From the NCBI GenBank assembly GCA_902984215.1, contig CADWAF010004149.1, forward strand, positions 1-23,548: a stretch of 23,548 bases of DNA, read 5' to 3'. Numbering within the stretch: the stretch's first letter is position 1; each line of letters opens with the position of its first letter. The notes under the pieces were generated by a model. The model saw only the letters and a list, made by a program, of their open reading frames with translations. It was not told the origin of the DNA and did no database searches. The DNA comes from Willaertia magna. Taxonomy: Eukaryota > Heterolobosea > Eutetramitea > Acrasida > Naegleriidae. Position numbers and translations under genes: made by a program. This document shows, in pieces, positions 17,802 through 23,548 of this stretch.

Positions 17802-18254
17802 TTTTTTTTATTGATTTTGTAATTCCATCCAAGGCTAAAAATAAGTCTTAATTACGAAGTTATTTTTCTATTCAGCCTTGAATTAAAAATTTTATTTTTT
17901 TTATTTTTTTAATTTAAAAAAATGCTACAGCACCTCTTGTTGTACTAGACATTAGATCCCGGGAGGTAGATGTCAAAAGCGCAATAAACACGCATTATAA
18001 AAGAACTTTGCACGTTAGAACCAAAGTAAGGCAGTTGCTCAAAAAAGATCTAGAAAGATTGACACAAAACTGGCTCTACAACACCGCGCAAACATCTTTT
18101 TCAATTTTAGCCTCAACAGTAAAATAAACTAAATTGTTAGAAAGTTATATTAATGTCACTATGTTGTTGGAATGAATCAGGGCGAGGTAATAACATAAAA
18201 GTATTCTTGTAATATAGTGATTTGAAATTTAATTAACGTAAAAAACAAACTAAC
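17802..18254. other. Divergent intergenic region with a GC-richer island
   Basis: 453 bases between the proteasome and terpene synthase starts. Bases about 17922-18120 are clearly richer in G and C than the flanks. One plus frame (17918-18127) is open for 69 codons with no ATG and uses codons rare in neighbouring genes (CGG, GAG, AGC, ACG, CTC, GCG). It might be a decayed insertion, a non-coding RNA or a regulatory region; I cannot say which. The last ~125 bases look like an ordinary AT-rich promoter. Confidence 0.45.
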
Positions 18255-19277
18255 ATGTCAGCTTATGACTATAGTATCAGCGTTGCTTCTCTAGAGTTCT
18301 TTGACCATCCAGCAAAGAAACATTGTCATCATGATGAGGCAGAAGCCCATTGCATTGAAGTTATTGAAAGATTAGGTATTCCACCAACTGATAAATTAGC
18401 AAAAGCAGTTAAATTCCATGATTATACCTCTTTAGTGACAAGATGTTTCCCAATGGCAACATTAGATCAAGTAAAGTGTTGTTTAGATTTCAGTTTATTT
18501 CTTTGGAGCTTTGACGATAGAGTTGACACCGTAGAGGGAGAACATTATAAAAAACCAGAAGAACAACAAAAGTTAGTAAATAAGATATTACAAGCAAGTA
18601 AGGACGAAACTAAATGGACTGATGAATATGTAAATAACGTTGAATTAGATCCTCATGAAAGGTACATCTGTCACATTATGCAATACTTCTCAAGAATCTG
18701 TCCAAACAAAAGTATAGTTAAAGAATTCATCTCAAGAATTGAAGAATATTTAAACAATGTAATTTTAGGTTCAATTAATTGGGTTTTAGGTGGTAAAGAA
18801 ACTTTAGAAGAATATAAAAAGAGAAGAATCTATGAAGGCGGTGTCACTACTCATTTCCCATTAATTGAATTAGTTTATTTACAAGGAGAAAGTAAAGAAG
18901 AAACAGAAGAAATTATAGAAATTGAAAATGCAAGTAACAGAGTAATTGCTTTCGTTAACGATATCCTTTCTTTCTACAAAGAAATTGTTATCGCAAAATC
19001 CCCAAATTCTTACTTAAAGATCTTAATGGATCAACAAGGATTGACATTAGAAGAAGCAACAAACCATTGTTTACATCAAATAGAAGAAGATCTAAAATAT
19101 GTTAGAAAGATGTTAAAAGAAAAGGAAAGATTTCATCCAAATCAAAGAAAATACATTGAAGGTTTATATAATTTTACAATGGAATTATGTTATTGGCAAT
19201 GTTTGTCTAATAGATATCGTCATCCACAAAGTCCTTATGTTGAGTTACGAAAATATGTAGAGCAATTTGAATGCTAA
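18255..19277 (+). CDS. Terpene synthase (class I, microbial/dictyostelid type)
   Basis: Single exon, 340 residues, a typical length for a one-domain microbial-type terpene synthase. The aspartate-rich metal motif is DDRVD at 87-91 in WSFDDRVD. The second metal motif is NDILSFYKE at 235-243 (NDxxSxxxE). An RR pair at 190-191 about 45 residues before NDxxS is placed where class I enzymes keep the pyrophosphate-sensing Arg. A C-terminal NRYRH holds the conserved Arg-Tyr. It should ionise a prenyl diphosphate (geranyl, farnesyl or geranylgeranyl) with Mg2+ to make a volatile or diterpene product in the cytosol. Substrate and product cannot be told from sequence. Terpene synthases are known in dictyostelids and are often development-regulated, which supports the host assignment. 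It is solitary; no P450 or prenyltransferase lies beside it. Confidence 0.92.
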   Translation: MSAYDYSISVASLEFFDHPAKKHCHHDEAEAHCIEVIERLGIPPTDKLAKAVKFHDYTSLVTRCFPMATLDQVKCCLDFSLFLWSFDDRVDTVEGEHYKKPEEQQKLVNKILQASKDETKWTDEYVNNVELDPHERYICHIMQYFSRICPNKSIVKEFISRIEEYLNNVILGSINWVLGGKETLEEYKKRRIYEGGVTTHFPLIELVYLQGESKEETEEIIEIENASNRVIAFVNDILSFYKEIVIAKSPNSYLKILMDQQGLTLEEATNHCLHQIEEDLKYVRKMLKEKERFHPNQRKYIEGLYNFTMELCYWQCLSNRYRHPQSPYVELRKYVEQFEC

Positions 19278-19958
19278 AGTTATTTGATTATTAATTTTGT
19301 TACATTATCTATTTGAAACAAACGAACTGCTTTAATCTAAGTCTATTTTTGAAAGTTACCTAATTGTACAATTGATCATCAAGTCATTGCCACCTTTCAA
19401 TCCATCTACTTCTTTGTCTAATTCCTAAAAAACCACTCTTTATTATTTGTAAATAAAAACAAAATTACCACAATGTTTTTGATGCAGCATCTTCTTGTTG
19501 TTGCTAATGTTTATAACAATAATAACCTTTTTGTAATTGATGAGATCCAATTCAAATTTTGCAACAAGACAATGATGGTTCAAAAAGCAATACTTTTTAC
19601 TTAAAAATTGGATAAATAGAAAAATATCTTCTACTTTAAAGGACATTTTACAAAAAAACAGTTCCCGATTTTTTTGGGTCTCCGCTCACTACAAAACCGT
19701 CATCACTTCAACACAAAAACCAACAACAAAAAAAACTAAATTATTATTATTACAATTATCAAACTAACTCGTTATTCACAACAAACAGTGGTTTGAACAT
19801 TATAAACAACCAAATAAACAAATAAACAAAATAAACTAACAAAATCAAACCGTTTTTTTATACAACAACATAATTTTTACTGAGCTAGCGAATTGATTAG
19901 AGAAAAAGAAAAGAAAACAAAAAGAACAAGATAAAACATATACAGATAGACAAAACTA
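19278..19958. other. Intergenic before the BTB gene
   Basis: 681 bases. The left part is the terpene synthase 3' flank. A minus-strand 67-codon open stretch (19443-19646) contains FKVEDIFLF, resembling FKVDEDIFLF on the minus strand near 12618-12647; it may be a remnant of a gene family. The right part (about 19740-19955) is an A-rich leader with repeated AAATAAAC-like words, probably the promoter and 5' UTR of the BTB gene. Confidence 0.4.
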
Positions 19959-20882
19959 ATGACTTCCTTCAGTTGTAGTTTACATTTAAATTCACCTCAA
20001 CATCACTACTGTCATTTCTTTAACAATGACAGATATAGTGATTATAAAATTAGATTTACCTCTTCCAATAGAGTAATTCCAGTACATAAAGTAGTTTTAA
20101 GTACTTCTCCTTATTTTGAAGCTGTTTTTGATTGTAAAATGAAAGAACAATTTGAAAATGAAATGTTAATTGACAGCACACAAGATGATGAACGCGTTTT
20201 TTGCGATATGATTAGAATTTTATATACAAGACAAATAACAGTTTATTCTTTTGAAGAATTATTACTATTAATGGAAATGTCAGATAAATATCAATGTAAT
20301 GAATTGAGAAAACAATGTGAAGAAAAAGTTTTGGAATTTTTAAATATTGAGAATTGTTTAATGGTTTGGTGTTTTGTTGAATTACAAGTTGAAAAGTATA
20401 ATTTATTATTTAAAAGGGTATTTCATTTAATTAAAAATTATTATATTGTAAAGTATTTAAATACAAATTTTAATGGCCACTGTCATAGTCATGGACATGG
20501 CTCAATTTCACCAAATAGTTCTGCAGCATTAGCCTATAATAATAATAATCCATTTGTTAGACATCAACAACAAGGGCATCAACATCATTCTAAAAAGTAT
20601 TTATGTGATGATGAAGAAGAGAAGGAAGATGAGATTTTAATGAATCATTTAAATTTTAATTCAATTTGTAAGAATGGTTATGAAAAGGAACAGTTTTATG
20701 AATTTATTTCAGATTTAAATTTAAAACAATTAAAAAGTTTTATAGATCACTTTATTACAAGAAGTTGTGATTTTGTAAAGGTAAATGAATTAATTATTTA
20801 TTGGTATAAAAAGGAAAATGAAAGAGCTCAAATGTTACCTGAATTAATTGAATATATTACTGAAATTGCAAAAAAACAATAA
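19959..20882 (+). CDS. BTB/POZ domain protein with BACK-like region and His-rich insert
   Basis: Single exon, 307 residues. A BTB/POZ fold spans about 25-127: YSDYKIRFTSSNRVIPVHKVVLSTSPYFEAVF is the classic start, followed by IDSTQDDERVFCDMIRILYTRQI and LLLLMEMSDKYQCNELRKQCEEKVLEFL. BTB domains dimerise and many recruit Cul3 ubiquitin ligase. The remainder resembles a BACK region (IENCLMVWCFVELQ; then FYEFISDLNLKQLKSFI near 246-262), split by an insert at about 171-228 with HCHSHGHG, poly-N, HQQQGHQHH and an acidic stretch. There are no Kelch, MATH or zinc-finger repeats, so the substrate or partner is unknown. A substrate adaptor for Cul3 is the likeliest role, as inference. Confidence 0.85.
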   Translation: MTSFSCSLHLNSPQHHYCHFFNNDRYSDYKIRFTSSNRVIPVHKVVLSTSPYFEAVFDCKMKEQFENEMLIDSTQDDERVFCDMIRILYTRQITVYSFEELLLLMEMSDKYQCNELRKQCEEKVLEFLNIENCLMVWCFVELQVEKYNLLFKRVFHLIKNYYIVKYLNTNFNGHCHSHGHGSISPNSSAALAYNNNNPFVRHQQQGHQHHSKKYLCDDEEEKEDEILMNHLNFNSICKNGYEKEQFYEFISDLNLKQLKSFIDHFITRSCDFVKVNELIIYWYKKENERAQMLPELIEYITEIAKKQ

Positions 20883-20958
20883 GCTTGTATTTTATATAAA
20901 TAAATTGTAATTTTATCACTCACACAAAGTAAATTATTTGCTATTCCCAAAATTACTT

Positions 20959-21045
20959 TTCCCACACCGGGAATCGAACCCGGGCCTCCTGGGATCTTTA
21001 TTGTTCAATGAAAGCCAGGTATCCTAGCCACTGGACTATACGGGA
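20959..21045 (-). tRNA. tRNA-Glu (UUC) with a 15-base intron
   Basis: The reverse strand folds as a tRNA. The acceptor stem is TCCCGTA with TGTGGGA, containing two G-T pairs. The D arm contains AGTCCAGTGGCTAGGAT, the anticodon stem is CCTGG/CCAGG, and the T arm is CCCGGGTTCGATTCCCGG. The loop CTTTCA...C places anticodon TTC. Extra bases at 20994-21008, directly after position 37, form a canonical tRNA intron. The match to eukaryotic tRNA-Glu is strong. Confidence 0.93.
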
Positions 21046-21222
21046 GATGCATTTATACAATTTTCTCATTACTGGGCAAATAAATTATCTTCTCTTTAGC
21101 CTTTAATTTGTATTCCAGTCTGCCATTTACAGCTACTACAAACCAAAAAGCACCACATTGAAAAACTCAAAAACCGCATAAACATCATTGATTACAGAAA
21201 AGCATCAAATAAAATTTATTGA

Positions 21223-21341
21223 TATCTACGGCCATACCACTGTGAAAGCACCTCATCCCGTCCGATTTGAGAAGTTAAGTACAGTAGGGCTACATTAGTA
21301 CTGAGATGGGAGACTTCTCGGGAACCTGTAGTGCTGTAGAT
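21223..21341 (+). rRNA. 5S ribosomal RNA gene
   Basis: About 118 bases beginning ATCTACGGCCATACC and ending GGTGCTGTAG-like GTAGTGCTGTAGAT, so the two ends pair. It contains the conserved CATCCCGTCCGAT, GAAGTTAAGTAC and GTACTGAGATGGGAGAC internal control words. A run of ten T follows (21341-21350), the Pol III terminator. It is a single copy, not next to other rRNA genes, about 180 bases from tRNA-Glu on the other strand. Confidence 0.93.
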
Positions 21342-21350
21342 TTTTTTTTT
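21341..21350 (+). terminator. Pol III oligo-T terminator of the 5S gene
   Basis: Uninterrupted T-run directly at the 3' end of the 5S rRNA gene. Confidence 0.85.
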
Positions 21351-21359
21351 AATAGTATA

Positions 21360-21925
21360 GAATAATAAAAAAGAACATATATTTAAAAAGCTGTAAAGTT
21401 AAAAATAAAGATTTAAAAAATTTAATGAATTTTCAAAAATTTTGGGTTTTCTTTACAACAATTTATAAAAAAATTAGAGCAATTAATAGTAAGAATTTAG
21501 AAAATATTTATTAAATTTTAAAACTTTTAAAAAATTAATTGTTTATGAATATTTATTAAAATTAAAAGAAATAGCTCCATCCTTTTGAAAATAAATTACA
21601 GGTGAATGTTTTTTAAATTTACCAAATTTAATAATGATAATTTAGTAAATAAATTTTAACAAATTCAAAAAATTTAAAAACTCTTAGCGATTGCAGTAAA
21701 TTGAATGGAAAATTTTTACAATATTTTAAAGAATTTACAAAAGCTTTATTAAATTTAACAAATTTGGAAATTTTAATTGTTGACTTTACTTTACTTGAGG
21801 ATTTTACAGTATATTTGCATAAAATTTTCTATTTTTGCCATAAATGTTGCTGTGATATGATAAAAAATGCTGAAAAGATGAAATCTATTTACAAATTATT
21901 AATTACAATTTTTGTAAAGGTATAA
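21360..21925 (+). pseudogene. Decayed leucine-rich-repeat-like remnant
   Basis: Plus-strand fragments read as leucine-rich-repeat text broken by stops and frame changes: LNLPNLIMI near 21615-21645 and a 70-odd-codon open part at 21701-21925 with LLNLTNLEILIVDFTLLEDF. Composition is very AT-rich, with no promoter or start context. It looks like what is left of an LRR or F-box/LRR family gene. Resemblance is by pattern only. Confidence 0.4.
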
Positions 21926-21979
21926 ACATTCTCATTTAAATGTGGCCAAGCCCAAGTTGACCACTGTCGTAACATCATC

Positions 21980-22345
21980 AACAACCATATAATTCATTGT
22001 CTTCGCTTACAATAAGTAATTATCTGCAAATATTTGTTTAACATTAAATGGAAGTTCAACTTTTGTAAATTTTGGTATGGTTTTCTAAATTTGATTCATT
22101 ATATTCATTACAATTCCATGTATAAATATTTCCAAATAAATCTAACAAAATTAAATGAGATTCTGAATTACTAGTTTCTTTAATGAGTAAATAAATTTAA
22201 TAATATTTTTTGTTGATTCATATTGTTTAATTTCAGTAAATGTTGATAATTATGATCGAATATTGATTTATAAATTTTATTATTTTTTATACAAATAATA
22301 ATACTACTTTTATTATATTTTAAAGGAAATAAATGGACCAATAAT
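21980..22345 (-). pseudogene. Decayed RCC1-repeat-like gene fragment
   Basis: On the minus strand three short pieces look like RCC1-type propeller repeats, in different frames. KSSIIICIKNNKIYKSIF is near 22320-22260, SESHLILLDLFGNIYTW near 22170-22115, and ELPFNVKQIFADNYLL followed after a one-base shift by SEDNELYGC near 22050-21980. RCC1-like proteins act as exchange factors or F-box-linked propellers. Here frameshifts and stops rule out a working product. Confidence 0.5.
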
Positions 22346-22571
22346 TGGGTATAACTTGCGGTTACAATTTTTTTTTAATATGATAATCAAAGCTTTACAA
22401 AAAAACTGTTTACAACAGGTAGTTGTATAAACGAAATTAAAAAAAATCGGTATGTGTCACAAAAGCATTTAATTTTCTCACAATTGTCTGAACTCACTTT
22501 TTTATTGTTAATAATGTTACAATAATGTATTAGACACATTTGTTTAAATATAAAATTACAAAGCTAACACT

Positions 22572-22982
22572 TTAATACTTTTTTTTGTTATATCTTTTGT
22601 TATATTTTCTCTTTCCATATCTTTTACCGTATTTCTTTCCATACTTTCTATTATATTTTCTTCCATACTTTCTTGGTCTGTAATATCTTTTCTTTCCATA
22701 TTTCTTGTTATATTTCTTACTATACTTTTTACCATATTTTCTGTTGTGTCTTTTTCCATATTTTCTTCCATACATTTTGCCGTACTTTTTACCATACTTT
22801 TTACCATACTTTCTTCCATACTTTCTGCCGTATCTCTTACCATATTTTCTACCATACTTTCTTTTCTTTGGTACATAAGTTGTGACTTTATAACTATCCA
22901 AAGTATTTGCGTCTGCACTGACAAAAAACACTGCAAATGCAACACTTAATAATAACACAGCTAATAAATAACTAATTTTCAT
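22572..22982 (-). CDS. Secreted Lys-Tyr-Gly tetrapeptide-repeat protein
   Basis: 136 residues from the ATG at 22982, which has an A-rich leader; an ATG 16 codons upstream would hide the signal sequence. Residues 1-25 form a signal peptide (MKISYLLAVLLLSVAFAVFFVSADA). After a short spacer (NTLDSYKVTTYVPKKR) the rest is repeats of K-Y-G-K/R with period four, drifting to YN and RY near the end. The mature protein is almost only Lys, Arg, Tyr and Gly, so extremely basic, with no Cys. The role is unknown. Possible ideas are a structural or adhesive extracellular protein cross-linked through Tyr or Lys, a cell-wall or stalk/spore matrix component, or an antimicrobial cationic peptide. The 12-base repeat also keeps a second minus frame open, which is a shadow. 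Confidence 0.72.
   Translation of the reverse strand: MKISYLLAVLLLSVAFAVFFVSADANTLDSYKVTTYVPKKRKYGRKYGKRYGRKYGRKYGKKYGKKYGKMYGRKYGKRHNRKYGKKYSKKYNKKYGKKRYYRPRKYGRKYNRKYGKKYGKRYGKRKYNKRYNKKKY
22590..22865 (-). repeat. 12-base minisatellite coding for KYGK/R units
   Basis: Tandem imperfect 12-base units (AAG TAT GGT AAR type on the minus strand) make up most of the mature protein. Unit variation is mainly GGT/GGA/GGC at Gly, AAA/AAG at Lys and AGA/AAA at the fourth residue, so the protein repeat is better kept than the DNA repeat. Confidence 0.8.
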
Positions 22983-23028
22983 TTTGTTTTTTTTGATTTG
23001 TTGATTGTAAAGAAAGTGGAACTGTTTC

Positions 23029-23055
23029 ATAATTTATAGTACTTTTGGGCGTTTG
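23029..23055 (-). promoter_or_regulatory. 27-base element with TATA-like core upstream of the Lys-Tyr-Gly gene; exact copy at 11300-11326
   Basis: On the minus strand the element contains CGCCCAAAAGTACTATAAATT about 45-75 bases before the ATG, so TATAAATT is well placed as a TATA box. The same 27 bases occur at 11300-11326, at the F-box B stop. Confidence 0.55.
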
Positions 23056-23161
23056 CTATTCTTTGATACATTTTTTTATAATTGAGCTTCAAGTTACGTG
23101 AAGACTTTGCTTCATTTGAACTTTAGAACAAAACTATTGTGAAATAACAACAAAACGGCTA

Positions 23162-23232
23162 TGCGTCGACCGGGAATCGAACCCGGGTCGCAGCGATGGC
23201 AACGCTGCATTCTACCACTAAACCATCGACGC
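23162..23232 (-). tRNA. tRNA-Gly (GCC)
   Basis: The reverse strand gives GCGTCGA...TCGACGC as a fully paired acceptor stem. It has D arm GGTTTAGTGGTAGAAT, anticodon stem GCAGCG/CGCTGC with loop TTGCCAT (anticodon GCC), T arm CCCGGGTTCGATTCCCGG, and A as discriminator. It has no intron, is 71 bases long, and fits eukaryotic tRNA-Gly(GCC). Confidence 0.95.
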
Positions 23233-23548
23233 TTACGAAGGTATTGTAACATAAATACTAAATTATTTCATTGAAATAAAATAGTGCTATATCGATTTTA
23301 TTCAGTAAGTTCTCTCAATTATAACTGTATAAAATATTTTTATTATTTTCTCAACCTTAAAAAATATTCTTAAATTCATAGAAAAACAAGAAAGTAAATT
23401 ATTAATATAATAATTATAAAATCTAATTATATTTATAATTTATATTTATATTGTAAACAAACTATTTTTTAATATAATTATAAATTATTTAAAAATTTAT
23501 TATAAAAATAATTGTATATTTTTTTAATTTGTATATTATTTTAAAAAT
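23233..23548. other. AT-rich intergenic end of window
   Basis: 316 bases. From about 23390 the sequence is nearly pure A/T with short palindromic AATATAATTATAAATT words. No gene or RNA is recognisable. Confidence 0.5.

Noticed and set aside
17922..18120. Known small RNA (U6, SRP or RNase P) in the GC-richer island
   Set aside because: I could not find their conserved motifs; left as unexplained.
22556..22945. Second long minus-strand frame rich in ESM/NM repeats over the Lys-Tyr-Gly gene
   Set aside because: The 12-base repeat keeps several frames open; only the frame with a signal peptide and A-rich leader is convincing.
23390..23548. Replication origin or centromere-like AT block
   Set aside because: Nearly pure A/T is common in spacers of such genomes; nothing specific supports it.

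Overview
The window looks like nuclear DNA from a dictyostelid social amoeba other than Dictyostelium discoideum. The evidence is strong AT richness, proteins loaded with Asn (AAT), Gln (CAA) and acidic runs, short AT-rich GT-AG introns, A-runs just before start codons, compact intergenic spaces and a terpene synthase. The species cannot be fixed from sequence alone. The 5S rRNA is more like the general eukaryotic form than the D. discoideum one as I remember it, so another AT-rich amoeba such as a heterolobosean is not fully excluded.

Layout. 4-4539 (+) encodes TAF1, the TFIID scaffold. 4868-6003 (+) is a two-exon NPSN-like Qb-SNARE. 6238-8828 (+) is a four-exon PX-domain protein with an acidic/Asn-rich tail and a C-terminal CAAX box. 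It is followed by a small F-box gene (8911-9207). A tandem duplication of about 2.1 kb then repeats the PX gene's 3' part, without the PX domain (9207-10871), and the F-box gene (11023-11310). The junction leaves the first F-box gene overlapping the truncated PX paralogue by one base (TGATG).

On the minus strand follow a conserved protein of unknown function (11644-12552) and a beta-propeller protein (12781-14112). The propeller gene is divergent from a 45-residue single-span membrane protein (14502-14639, +). Next come a TM9SF1-type nonaspanin (14835-16794, -) and proteasome subunit beta-3 (17126-17801, -). On the plus strand lie a terpene synthase (18255-19277) and a BTB/POZ protein (19959-20882). 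The last part holds an intron-containing tRNA-Glu(UUC) (-), a solitary 5S rRNA gene (+), decayed LRR-like and RCC1-like gene remnants, a secreted Lys-Tyr-Gly repeat protein (22572-22982, -) and tRNA-Gly(GCC) (-).

No operon-like pathway links these genes. They are a mixture of housekeeping genes (transcription, proteasome, membrane traffic, translation RNAs) and faster-evolving lineage-specific genes. No CRISPR, bacterial island or intact transposon is visible. The most unusual material is the PX/F-box tandem duplication, the CAAX-tailed PX protein and its headless copy, the TAF1 with an eroded bromodomain, the Lys-Tyr-Gly secreted protein and a GC-richer island before the terpene synthase.
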